DNA of 64,000 nucleotides from Vulpes vulpes. Its lineage: Eukaryota > Chordata > Mammalia > Carnivora > Canidae. This document shows, piece after piece, positions 37,413 to 47,619 of this stretch. Positions within the stretch are counted from its first letter, which is position 1. Every line of letters begins with the position of its first letter. The position numbers and the translations under genes were made by a program. A model generated the notes under the pieces. That model made no database searches, had not been told where the DNA came from, and saw only the letters and a list, made by a program, of their open reading frames with translations. The stretch is from the NCBI RefSeq assembly GCF_048418805.1, contig NC_132783.1, forward strand, positions 106,047,279-106,111,278, read 5' to 3'.

Positions 37413-38309
37413 TTATTAGCAGGAATTCTATCATAAAACCTAACTGATAGACATTTCTGAGATATCTGATATCTGAGGCAAGTAATGAGTGGGACAGAGA
37501 TATGTAATATGTGAAACCAAACACAGAGATATATATTTTAAAATCTGATTGGTTTCTAGGTACTTTCATTCAGCTCAGGAAGGCTTCTCTAGAGTTTACA
37601 CTTAACCTTGGAGCTACTGCCATTTTCCCATGGTCTCAAAGAAGTCAATAAGTAATTGATAAATTTTCTGTCACTGTGAGCAATTAATAGGAGTTACACA
37701 GCATCGGTTACATCAATTTTCCTGTATTTGAGGAGCAAAAAATTGATTTCACAAACTTACTGGTGCATATTGATTCAATGCCTATCCCTAGGCCATTTCT
37801 ATTTAACGCTTTTGTGCAGTCATTGAAAAAAGTCTCAGGATTGTCAAATAAAATCTAGTTCTGTGGCGTTTTTATCTATTACTCTGCTTTGCAAGTATTT
37901 TTGGTATCATAATGCTTTTAGGCTAGGGATGTGGATATTCTCTCCTTTAAAATATTTTCATATCTTGAAAATAAAATACTTAACTAAAAATTACTCATTA
38001 AGTCTGTAATCTCAGGTGACATATTCACAAAGGTATTACAGTATGTAGGCTCTGTTTTTTTTAAGTAATAGGATTTGTGTGTTTTAAGCCTCCCTCTTCA
38101 GTTTAAGGAATACAAATATACTTCCAACACTTTGAGGCTACTGTGCTAACTCATCTTCCCAAGGAGACTTGGAATAGCATCCAAAGAAAAGGAAGGTATA
38201 CAAACATTTATCTGAATATATGTTATATTCAGTAACAATAGACTTTAGGAGATATTCTATAAATGTCTTTATTCAAATATTTCCCTGTGAATAAAGGTGG
38301 ATAAAGTGT
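37413..38309. other. No recognised feature
   Basis: AT-rich sequence without an identified repeat or exon. Confidence 0.5.
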
Positions 38310-39110
38310 CCATTCTGTGTCAGGTACATCCTGGGTCTTGAGAACAATAGTGTAAATAAGACAGACAAAATTCCTGCCCTCATATAGTTTATATTCAAAA
38401 GATGTACAGATAAATGGAAAGATAGAAAAAGAAATAAGCAAGCAACATAATTTCAAATAGCATTAATGCTGTGAGGAACAGCAATGGAATCTAGCAATGA
38501 AGGAGACAGTTTAAGTGGTGGGAATTTGACATCTAAATAGAATGGTTTAAAAAAAAACGATTTCAGAGCAGATGACACTTGAGCTAAACCCTGAATGATA
38601 AGAAGGGAGGTATACAAAAACTGGGTGCAGAACATTCTAGAAAGAAAGAATAGCTTGTGCAAAGCCCCTAAGAAAGGAAAAGGTTTGTGTTGTTCAAGGA
38701 TCAAGCAGAAAAGCTAATGGCTAAAGTGAACAAGCAGTTAATGGTAAAGGGCAAAATGAGAGCTATCAACAAGTGTCAGACCATGAAAATCTCACACTTA
38801 TAGACTATGATTTAAAAAAAAAACAAAAAACATGTGGTTGGGATACCTGAGTGGCTCAGTTGGTTAAGCATCTGCCTTCAGCTCAGGTCATGATCCTGGG
38901 ATCCTGGGATCCTGGGATCCTGGGATCAAGGCCTGAGTGCTAGTTCCCTGCTCAGCAGGGAGTCTGCTTCTCTCTGTCCCTCTGTCCCTCCCCCCACTCA
39001 TGCTCTCTTTCTCTCAAATAAGTAAAAATAAAATCTTTCTTTTTATGTGAATTTTATTATATGTGACATAAGTAGCCACTACAGGGTACTAGGCAGGGGA
39101 GTTAATGGAC
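38310..39110 (+). mobile_element. Ancient interspersed repeat split by a SINE
   Basis: Widespread mammalian repeat text in order: tctgtgtcaggtacatcctg, attcctgccctcatatagtt, cttgagctaaaccctgaatg, gaacattctagaaagaaaga, cttgtgcaaagcccctaaga, gaccatgaaaatctcacact. After the SINE it resumes with gtagccactacagggtacta and aatggacctgactcatattt. Family not assigned. Confidence 0.7.
38838..39040 (+). mobile_element. CanSINE with internal 8-bp tandem expansion
   Basis: Sense SINE, head gggatacctgagtggctcag, body, CT-rich region and AATAAGTAAAAATAAAATC tail. At 38892-38923 the body word gatcctgg is repeated four times head to tail where related copies have one, followed by gatcaagg. Confidence 0.9.
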
Positions 39111-39253
39111 CTGACTCATATTTTGTTTCCATTCTAATGGCCTTAATTAGTCCTTTATCCATAGGAATTAGTTAAAATGATTTAAAAATATAAAGAATGT
39201 AATTGTTAGTTATATCCTTCAAAATTCAAAAACTGTTAAACTTTTCTGTAAAA

Positions 39254-39492
39254 CAGTGGTTCTCACGGGGGAGTAAAGAGAGGGTAAGGAGGGGGAGGGT
39301 GGCAGGGATTTTGTCCCTAGGGACATTTGGCAATATCTGGAGATATTTTTAGTTGTTGCAGTTGCAGGGTACTAGCAACAGGACAGAGGCCAAGGATGCT
39401 TCTAAACATCATACAATGCGCAGCCACCCCCACAGAAATACCTCATTTGGCCCAAATGCCAATTGTGCCAATGTTGAGAAAAACCCTGCTTA
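39254..39492 (+). mobile_element. Non-autonomous hAT-type DNA transposon
   Basis: Ends match the Charlie-group terminal repeats (cagtggttctca at the left, tgagaaaaaccctg at the right). Internal words ggacatttggcaatatctgg and gatgcttctaaacatcatac match a common mammalian MITE. An 8-bp duplication, ctgtaaaa (39246-39253) and ctgtaaat (39493-39500), fits hAT integration. Confidence 0.85.
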
Positions 39493-39652
39493 CTGTAAAT
39501 AATTCAAAAAACACTCACAGCATTTTTGTCTAGTATATAAGAAGTGCTTTTTGTTTGGACTTAATATTGGTCTCAGTTTTCCTCAATGTCCCAACATCTC
39601 TCTTATACATAAATACATACACAGAAACTGAACAAAAGCAATCAATTCTTGG

Positions 39653-40008
39653 TGTTATAGCCTGAATTGTGTCCCCCCAAATTCATATGCTGAAGCTCTA
39701 ACTCCCAATATGACCATATCAGAAGACAGAATCTTTAGAAAGTAACTGAGGTTAACCAAGGTCATAAGAATGGAGTCCTAATTTGATAGAACTGTGGCTT
39801 TATAAGAAAAGAGAAAGACATCCCTCTCTTAGATGCCTTCCATCCCTTTCTCTCCCCTATGTGAAGGCATAGCAAGAAGGCAAGCCAGGAAGAGAAAAAC
39901 CTTGATATTGGACTTTTCATCCTTCAATATTGTGAGAAACTACATTTCTGTTGCTTAACCTAAATAGTCTGTGGTATTTCTTATGACAGTCCAAGCTTGC
40001 TAAGATAC
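39653..40008 (+). mobile_element. MaLR solo LTR, MLT1-type
   Basis: Sense LTR: begins tgttatagcctgaattgtgt, then aaattcatatgctgaagctc, taaccaaggtcataagaatg, gaaggcatagcaagaaggca, attgtgagaaactacatttc, and ends with cagtccaagcttgctaagat. No internal retroviral sequence adjoins it, so it is a solo LTR. Confidence 0.88.
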
Positions 40009-40146
40009 CTGGATATAAGCTTTTCAAACTGTGATCAACATGGAGAGAGAAGAGCTTAAGAAACACTAACCTCTGTGACACATTTCAAAGTCATAGTGAC
40101 TTATCAAAACATTCAATTGGATAGATCATCAAGAAATCGTTTTCCA

Positions 40147-40348
40147 GGGGCACCTGGGTGACTCCATTGGTTAAGTGTTTGCCTTTGGCTCAGGTCATGA
40201 TCTTGGGGTCCTGCAATTGATCCCCATGTCAGGCTCCCTGCTCAGTGGAGAGTCTGCTTCTCCTTCTATCCTTTCTCCACCCCCATTTGTGCTCTCTCTC
40301 ACTCACTCTCTCTCTTTCAAATAAATAAATAAAATCTTTAAAAGAAAA
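40147..40348 (+). mobile_element. Older CanSINE with TSD
   Basis: Sense SINE, head ggggcacctgggtgactcca, CT-rich region with CTCACTCACTC, tail AATAAATAAATAAAATC. TSD aagaaatcgttttcca at 40131-40146 and a similar copy from 40349. Confidence 0.93.
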
Positions 40349-40363
40349 AGAAATTGCTTTCAT

Positions 40364-41202
40364 AACTTTGCCCTAGGATAAAAAATCTAGTGTATACAAC
40401 AACAACCCTTGACTTATCCACAGCAGTACTCTCCTGAAACCAGTTATCTCCTTGATGATGAAGTAAACATTCAAACATATGGCTGCATTCAATAAAGTAG
40501 CAGTCATGCTAGGTATATTTTCATTTAGAACAATCAAATTTATAGTGTGGGATTTATTCTCTAATTGAAATTTACTATCATTTCTTCCGGAGACATTTTT
40601 TCCTAAAGATGTAAAAACATTTTATGTTTCAGCAATTGCAATTTTATTCTTCATAATTAATAACAAAATAGCTGTGTATTTCTCATTTTGATGCATTACA
40701 AGAGATTTGACAGTTGGAAGAGTTTGCAAAATGTGTTATGTTGTGCTGCTTAATACCTTACTAGGAAAACTGTCTTGCCTCCAAGTTAGTTCAGCTTGCT
40801 ACATTACAATGAGACTGTAAGTTACTTTGACAGGGAAACAGGAAAAGGAAGTCTATACTTATAAATAAAAGCCCCGACAAAAGAGAAAATGTAAAATTAT
40901 TCCATAACTTACATGATGATTGAGAATCCTGATCAACATAAACATAAAATTCAAACACAAGACTATTTTCTTTTTCTTCTGATATCTTTATGCACATAAT
41001 CAAGACTTTGATACAGTCCTTACTAGCCAGTATTATAAACACTGTTAATGTTTATGAATACACATACACAGGACTCATTTTCGTTTTTACATTTATATAT
41101 CCCTAAAAATAAATGCCCTATAGTTACGCTCAACTTAAATATTGTTAAGAATCTACCAGAACCTATTCTCCTCTGTAAGAATGGTAAAACAAAAGTTCAT
41201 GG
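40364..41202. other. No recognised feature
   Basis: AT-rich sequence. An 83-codon reverse frame (40791-41042) has no recognised motif. Confidence 0.5.
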
Positions 41203-41374
41203 GGGCACCTGGGTGGCTCATTCAGTTAAGAATCCAACTCTTGATCTCAGCTCAGGTCTCGATCTCAGGCTCATGAGTTCAAGCCCCATCTTGGGCTCCA
41301 CCCTGGCTGTGGAGCCTACATTAAAAAAGAAGAAGAAGAAGAAGAAGAAGAAGAAGAAGAAGAAGAAGAAGAAA
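41203..41374 (+). mobile_element. Older CanSINE with (GAA)n tail
   Basis: Sense SINE, head gggggcacctgggtggctca, body with ttgatctcagctcaggtctc, then an A-run and a pure (GAA)n of about 47 bp (41328-41374). The tail probably mutated from poly(A) and expanded. The 124-codon frame across it, with its lysine run, is a translation of this SINE. Confidence 0.92.
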
Positions 41375-41742
41375 GCAAGCAAAGAAGAAAGGGGGAAAAA
41401 CTTATTGCATGGTTATGTGTGATTATTCTAGCATAAAATATTCATAAAATTGACTGAAATATAGGACTCCCTTCTTCAACACATAGTGTAAAAGCATAAA
41501 GAGGACAGGGACAGCAAATCGTTGCTCACAATGGAAATTTGTTATTGAACTGAAATAACACAAAGTTAAGCAAAGTATTTTCAAGGCAAGAGAAACAAAA
41601 CATCCCACTTTCCTGATGAATTGCTATAGTATTAAAGTTAATCAGTTTTGTTTTGTGAGTGCTCTTGTATCACATGTATTTAACATCAATTAATCATCTC
41701 TACCCTTGAAAAAGAATCCTTAGTTTCTGCTTCTCCTTTCTC
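41375..41742. other. No recognised feature
   Basis: AT-rich sequence between the GAA tail and the polypurine tract. Confidence 0.5.
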
Positions 41743-41847
41743 AAAAGAAAGAAAGAAAGGGGGGAGGGAGAAGGAAGGAGGAAAAAAGATTGAGAAAGAG
41801 AGGGAGGGAAGGAAACAGGGAGGGGGAAAAGGAAAAAAGAAAAGGGG
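41743..41847. repeat. Polypurine tract, 105 bp with three interruptions
   Basis: Only A and G except T at 41790-41791 and C at 41816, with several GGGG/GGGA blocks. Such asymmetric tracts can form triplex DNA, and the G blocks might support quadruplexes (general knowledge). Confidence 0.9.
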
Positions 41848-42832
41848 TGAATAAAATAAAAAGAAAAAACTGAGAGGGCTGGGAAGAAGAGTTGGCCATA
41901 GGTTGAAAAAAAAAAGCATGTAAGCTTCAGGTTGCTTCAGGAACAAGAAAAGAAATGATGGAGGTCATAAAGTTAGATCGCACACACCCTCCCTTTCAGT
42001 AAGGGCCATTGCAACACATGGTTTGTCAAATCTCACACCCCCTTGGAAGCAATAATTACATTAGCCATAATCAGATGTGTGCCCTATGAAGCCAATCTGC
42101 TTGGAGAGCTGATAAACCAGGTCTTCGCACTCAGCTTCAGGTAGTTTGGGTAGCAAAGTAAAATCTGGCCTGCTTACCTATAAGTGCTTTTTGAATATAT
42201 TGCATTGCAGCACAATATGTCACTCTTTAAAGATAAAGAAATAATTCTATCCAGCAATCATCTTTCATCAATCATTTGGGTCTCAGTAGAAACTAAGTTC
42301 AGGATGCCAGTTCCTGGTGTGAATGTTCCTTTGTAAACATACTTGGGCTTCCTGCTGCTTTGTTATGTGGCTACTAACATGATTTATTGCCCCAACACTT
42401 GGCCCAGGATTGTAAGAAATCTATGCCCAATGTCTACATTCTGTTCTTTTATTTGGCTGAGCATTTACTTTAAAGAGATAATCTTAATAATTCTGTCCCC
42501 ATTTTTCTTCAAACTGCTTTTTTAAGTAAACATTTAGTGCCAAAATAAAAAAAAAATAAAAGGAGGACTTTATTCCTCTCTTGACTCTTTGTACTTTACT
42601 CATCTTGCCTTAGTCCCCAAGGTAGGCAAAAAGAAAAATCTCATTTATTCATGTTGCACATTGCTTCTTTTAACCACAGGCTGATTTTTGATCTTCATAA
42701 TACAGGCCCCCTTAGAGAACAATATGTGTCTTTTTATAGGGAATTACATTGCTCCAAACATCCCACGTGCATTTCTCAGATATCTGTTTTCTTTTAAAAG
42801 TAAAAGTACTACAACTCATTGCCAAAACTTTA
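41848..42832. other. No recognised feature
   Basis: About 1 kb without a recognised repeat or exon. A short frame at 42343-42525 has no motif. Confidence 0.5.
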
Positions 42833-42848
42833 AGAATTAAAGGAGAAG

Positions 42849-43013
42849 CAGGGCACCTGAGTGGCTAAGTAGGTTAGGCATCTAACTCTTGGTTTTGTCT
42901 CAGGTCATGATCTCAGGGTCATGAGATCGAGCCTCCAGCATCAGGCTCTGCGCTCAGCAGAGTCTGCATGAGATTCTCTCCTTCTCCTTCTGCCCCTCCT
43001 CATGGCATGTCCA

Positions 43014-43051
<38 letters not shown>

Positions 43052-43058
43052 AAATGAA

Positions 43059-43105
<47 letters not shown>

Positions 43106-43117
43106 AATCTTAAAAAA
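42849..43117 (+). mobile_element. Older CanSINE with (TC)n and long (AAAT)n tail
   Basis: Sense SINE, head cagggcacctgagtggctaa, body, (TC)n at 43017-43048, and about fourteen AAAT units (43050-43107). Imperfect TSD aattaaaggagaag before and aattagaagagaag after. Confidence 0.92.
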
Positions 43118-43190
43118 TAATTAGAAGAGAAGGCCCAAAATGTATGCATAAAGTGGAGTAGGTTTAAAATTGAGATATTGCCTATATATA

Positions 43191-43550
43191 CGTTACTTTG
43201 TTCAGTTTGGGCTGCCATAACAAATTTATGATAGACTGGGTGGCTGATGTAAATAACATTTCTTCTCACAGTTTGCGATGCTGGAAGTCCCAGATCAGGA
43301 TGCCAGCATGGTTGGGTTCTTAGGAAGTGTCCTCTTCCTGGTTTAGATGGTAGTCTTCCTGCTGTGTCCTCATACAGCAGAAGACTTAGCTAAGCTCTCT
43401 CACGTTTTCTCATAAGAGCATTAATCCCATTCAGGAGGGTTCCACCGTCATGATTTAATTACCTCCGAAAGCCTTCACCTCCTAATACCATCACACTGGG
43501 ATTAAGGTTTCAAGATAAACATTTTGGAGACACAAATATTCTCGATAGAT
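43191..43550 (-). mobile_element. MaLR solo LTR, reverse strand
   Basis: Window strand shows the reverse of an MLT1/MST-type LTR: tttgggctgccataacaaat, actgggtggctgatgtaaat, ctgctgtgtcctcatacagc, taatcccattcaggagggtt, cacctcctaataccatcaca. No internal sequence adjoins it. Confidence 0.85.
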
Positions 43551-43605
43551 AGATAGACCTTGATTCCAAGTGCAGTGAGGAATAAAGGCAAAATTATGAA
43601 ATATT

Positions 43606-43787
43606 GGGCAGCCCCGGTGGCGCAGTGCCGCCTGCAGCCCAGGGCGTGATCCTGGAGACCCTGGATCGAGTCCCACGTCAGGCTCTCTGCATGGAGCCTG
43701 CTTCTCCCTCTGCCTGTGTCTCCGCCTCTCTCTCTCTCTCTCTCTCTCTCGTCTTTATGAATAAATAAATAAATAATCTTTAAAAAA
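43606..43787 (+). mobile_element. SINEC_Cf with a small head deletion and TSD
   Basis: Sense SINEC_Cf: gcagccccggtggcgcagtg lacks the usual cggtttag segment before gccgcctgcagcccagggcg. CT region and AATAAATAAATAAATAATC tail follow. TSD attatgaaatatt (43593-43605) versus atatgaaatatca (43788-43800). Confidence 0.93.
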
Positions 43788-43800
43788 ATATGAAATATCA

Positions 43801-46289
43801 CCGATATGTTTAATGTCTCATAAAATTTGTAGTCAGTCCTTGCATGGGCTCTCCACTCCAGCCTTCTCATGTTTATTACTGCTTTAAAGGCATTTAAGAA
43901 AACACTTTTAAAAAGTACTGCATCTCACAAATGAATGTCTCTTGGTATAATTCCCGGTATTTGCAAGCTGACAGCAGAGGAGATAAAGTTTTTGTAAGAA
44001 TCCCATATCTTCTCAACAAAAAGTACATAATTTGAATATCCATTTACTCTATCAAAAAACACAAGGCTGAAAAAAAAACACAAGGCTGAATAGTTATTAA
44101 AATGAACTTATACATTTTATACACTCTATATAATTGCAGACTGATGCACACTGTTAATGAGATAGGCAAAACCAACTGCTGTTATGTGGCTATTAATGTA
44201 TCAAGACACGTGTGTAACTACTAATGTGAATTCACAGAAGAAAATAGAGCCCATTGTTAATCTTGATTTTCCCCCTAAGATATAAAAAATAACAAGCTAT
44301 CTTAGAGAGAAATACAATATGCCCTAAGTGCCAAATTGTTGGACTTTCTCCAGACATCTGCCACCATGGCACTTTCTATAAAGATAGAAGTGTATGCACT
44401 GGCATAATCAAGCTTCTTTAAAAAGCCATCCCTGCAAAAGAAGCAAGAACTACAAGCTTTCTTATCATTCTCTTCCCAGGGAATGAAAACATGACCACTG
44501 CGGCATGTTTCAGCAAGATTCCAGGTAAGTGGCAAAACTAGTCCTAAATATACAATTCCACAACAACTTCTCATTTAGTATCCTTCTGAACAAAGATGGC
44601 ATATCATATGGCATTTTTCCACTTCACCTGCTACTCCCTCTGAAGAGTGGCACTTGACATTCAGTGACAAATCACCTCGCTTAAGGCCCTTAAGTCACCT
44701 ATCAACTACTGCAGATTTGAAATTTAAGTTCTCTGTGAGAGTATCACTCTCTACTAAGCCCAAAATGTGCTTTCCAGGAATTCCCACCTTCGCTTCCACA
44801 GCCCCCTGTAACTGGCTTCCTTGAAGGAGGCCTTTAAAATAAACATAAAATAGCTGTGTTGTTCCCCCTGCCACCCAACCCTGTCTCACAGAAGAATTCA
44901 GTCTAAGATAGTCTTTAAATGATATTTGCAAGAGTCTTCTCATAGGGAGAAAATGCATATTATAATATGAATTATCTATATGTTATTTTCCCTTGTAGGA
45001 AATGAATCAAAATTAATTAAAACTACAGAATTCTAACATTCTTTCCAAGTGATCAATATAAAATTAAAACTCAAGGTAAATACTTCTCTTTTTAAGGTAA
45101 ATACTCAGTTCTAGAAAAGAGAGCACCATTAGACATCTTTTTTGCACACGTCTAGTGGTGGAAAGGAAGGAGATACCATAATCGAAACTTTTTCCTCAAA
45201 TTGCAGTTTGAAATGTAGAAGCAGTTAGCAATGTAAGTATAATCTTTCTAGCATTTTTGTTTTGTTGTTTTTATTAATGTTCCCCATATTCTTCATAGCA
45301 TGCGGCTCAGTAGACTTTGTGTCTAAACAATTTCATATCAAAACATCCAATCAGTCCAGCTATTCCATTGGTGACATAACACAGATAGGTTAGATAATTT
45401 TGTGAGTTTAGAAAAATGAACCAACTAAATATTTTAGGTCATTTACCAAAAAAAAAAGTCAATTAGGGCCTTAGAAACATAACAGATAGGAGTTTCTGAC
45501 AGGACTTCTGTAGGCCCCACCCTCTAAACAGGCAAAACTAGGAAAACATTTGTATGATAGAGATCCTAGTCTTTGCATCCTTCTCACAGTTACCACCTTG
45601 CTTGATCATCTGTTACAACTTTCTCAAACCAATCTCTTTCTTATTTGTATGTGGAAGGAAGGCATCCCCTAAGGATATATACAAAATTGAGGTATTTTAT
45701 GGGTGCAGTCAGCATGTAACAGATGACTTATGGCAACCATCTGAATGTAGTAATTTTGCATTTCCTAAGTCCATTTACTATACTCCCGCTATACTTTTGA
45801 GACATAACCAAGACCCTAAATGTTTCATCATGTCCGGAAGACACTCAGAGATGAACTTTTTATAAAGTAATAAGTTTCCTTGGGCATATCTGTTGCTTCC
45901 AGGTAACCATAACTATGATGGTCATCAATATAGTGGTTGGTAGAAATGTCCTGAATGTCTCAGTTGCAATTAAAATAAATAAAAGGATGCTAGGAGTTGC
46001 ACACAATCCATCTTAGCCTTTAGGGTAGACCACTGTCAAGATTTGCCTAGCATATTCTGTCATATGTACCTCTGTCTTTGGCAAGATAATTATATGTAAT
46101 AAAGACAGTTTTTAAAAATAAATTGTTAATCGCAAAATATAAACATTTCACATATAATAGCTGTAGCTACATTAAAATAATGAAATACTATTTCATTAAT
46201 ATCCTACTGTTTGTTGTACCTCTGATAACTTCAGTATTTCATTATTAAATTAATCTTCCTAATGCTTAGGATTTATCACCTCCTACTCA
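43801..46289. other. 2.5 kb free of recognised repeats, contains a candidate exon
   Basis: No mobile element recognised here, unusual for this window. It holds the 17-bp duplication at 44054-44089, the splice-bounded segment 44480-44524, and unremarkable frames at 44302-44574 (-), 44695-44958 (-) and 45554-45865 (+) whose products I do not recognise. Confidence 0.5.
44480..44524 (+). other. Candidate 45-bp exon bounded by splice-like sites
   Basis: A pyrimidine-rich tract (cttatcattctcttcccag, AG at 44478-44479) precedes the segment, and CCAG followed by GTAAGTGG (GT at 44525) ends it. Both look strong. Length is a multiple of three. Only one frame is open: with two leading bases it reads NENMTTAACFSKIP and one base remains. 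It lies in a repeat-free part. I do not recognise the peptide. It may be an exon of a noncoding RNA, a mini-exon of a long gene spanning the window, or chance. Confidence 0.3.
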
Positions 46290-46530
46290 GAATCTAATGT
46301 TTCTTCACTAGACACTGGATAAAGTCCAATCTCCTCGCTGAGAACACAAGATTTGACAAGACTACCTACCTCTCTAAATGTATCCTCCATTGCTACACTG
46401 GATAAGCTGTCTCGGTTAAATTTTTTACTTGTTGCAAGAACAAGATGTCAACATTCCCTTAGAAACCCTGCTTACACCATTCTTCCTGCCTGTTCACTCC
46501 TCTCTTCTGAGTTCAGAAGCATCACCCTTT
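46290..46530 (+). mobile_element. L2 (LINE-2) fragment
   Basis: Sense L2 3' region: actagacactggataaagtc, caagactacctacctctcta, accattcttcctgcctgttc. Diverged. Confidence 0.65.
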
Positions 46531-46695
46531 CTTCAAGACTTCCACAGATGGTGTCAGAGTTTGGTGATGATAATGATATCAACTTCTCAATAAGTGGAGT
46601 TATTCTGCTTATCTACCATATATTGTGCTAGGAATATCCTCATATAAGAATTCTCATCCTCAGCATTAAAACATCAAATTTGAAAATCACTTCAA

Positions 46696-46838
46696 ATTTT
46701 CATTCATTCAGTCTACATATCAGTGCCTACAGTGTGGTGATAATAATACTAACAGAGGCTGTTGTGGACCTTGCCCTCATGTAGGGCATTGTGGCAGATG
46801 AGGAAGGCAACAAGTAACTAACTACAAAGCAGACATTA
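46696..46838 (+). mobile_element. Ancient repeat fragment, same type as 38310-39110
   Basis: tcattcattcagtctacata, gtgcctacagtgtggtgata and ggaccttgccctcatgtagg follow the start of the old repeat seen at 38310. It ends where a SINE begins. Confidence 0.55.
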
Positions 46839-46841
46839 TTG

Positions 46842-47058
46842 GAGTGTCTGGGTGGCTCCATTGGTTAGACATGAGACTCTTGATTTCAGCTCAGATCGTG
46901 ATGTCAGGGTTGTAGAATCAAGCCCCATGTTGAGCTGCGCACAGGGCTCTGTCTCTGCAGGGAGTATGCTTGGGACTCCCTCTCTCTCCCTCCCTTTGCC
47001 CCTTCCTCCACTCAAGCTTTGTCCCTATAAAACAAATAAATAAATCTTTAGAAAAAAT
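46842..47058 (+). mobile_element. Older CanSINE
   Basis: Sense SINE, head gagtgtctgggtggctccat, body with ttgatttcagctcagatcgt, CT-rich part, tail aaacaaataaataaatcttt. Confidence 0.9.
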
Positions 47059-47059
47059 A

Positions 47060-47165
47060 AGGTAGGCGTTTTTATTATTCAGTGTTACAGAGGGACAAAC
47101 TCAGGCCTAGAACAGACAAGTAACTTAGCTGACTCCACACACTAAGCAGAGTTGGATTTCATTGT
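47060..47165 (-). mobile_element. MIR fragment
   Basis: Reverse-strand MIR core: gtgttacagagggacaaact, caggcctagaacagacaagt, actaagcagagttggatttc. Confidence 0.6.
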
Positions 47166-47289
47166 CTATTTTTCAACTTGTTGCTCATTCCTGTCTAACT
47201 CCTTAATCTAAATTCTTACCCTGTTGTGTGCATGCACCATTCATTCAGCACTTACCATGTGTTATTTTGCATCGAATTTAAATTTCCTA

Positions 47290-47415
47290 TGTATATCCTT
47301 TCTTCCTAAATAAAGGGTTAAAGCCCTTGAAACTAATGACCTCATCATGTATCTTTTGTAATCTTGAGGCCCAGGGCAGTGTCTGACGTGAAAAGCAGAC
47401 ATTCAATAAACTTGA
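47290..47415 (+). mobile_element. L2 3' end
   Basis: aggcccagggcagtgtctga followed by cattcaataaacttgatgat is the usual L2 terminus. Confidence 0.65.
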
Positions 47416-47619
47416 TGATAATATGAAGTCTTTCACTTGTAGTTATTCTCAACAGATATTACAGTAAGTTTATAATAGTGGCATTTAACATATAGCACAT
47501 ATAAAGAATACCTGCTCAGATACACTGCCAGTTTCAAGCATGTTATTTTAAAGCATATCAAATGTTCTAAGGCATATAAAATTATTAAAGAATGAAAATT
47601 AACAATGATATAAAACTAT

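Noticed and set aside
41048..41422. 124-codon forward frame with a long lysine run
   Set aside because: It crosses a CanSINE and its (GAA)n tail; the lysines are translated repeat units.
43017..43107. Clustered (TC)n and (AAAT)n as a possible satellite array
   Set aside because: Both are internal and tail parts of one CanSINE.
44302..44958. 90- and 87-codon reverse frames near the candidate exon
   Set aside because: No recognisable domain, no splice context on that strand. Only the forward 45-bp segment has paired splice-like sites.
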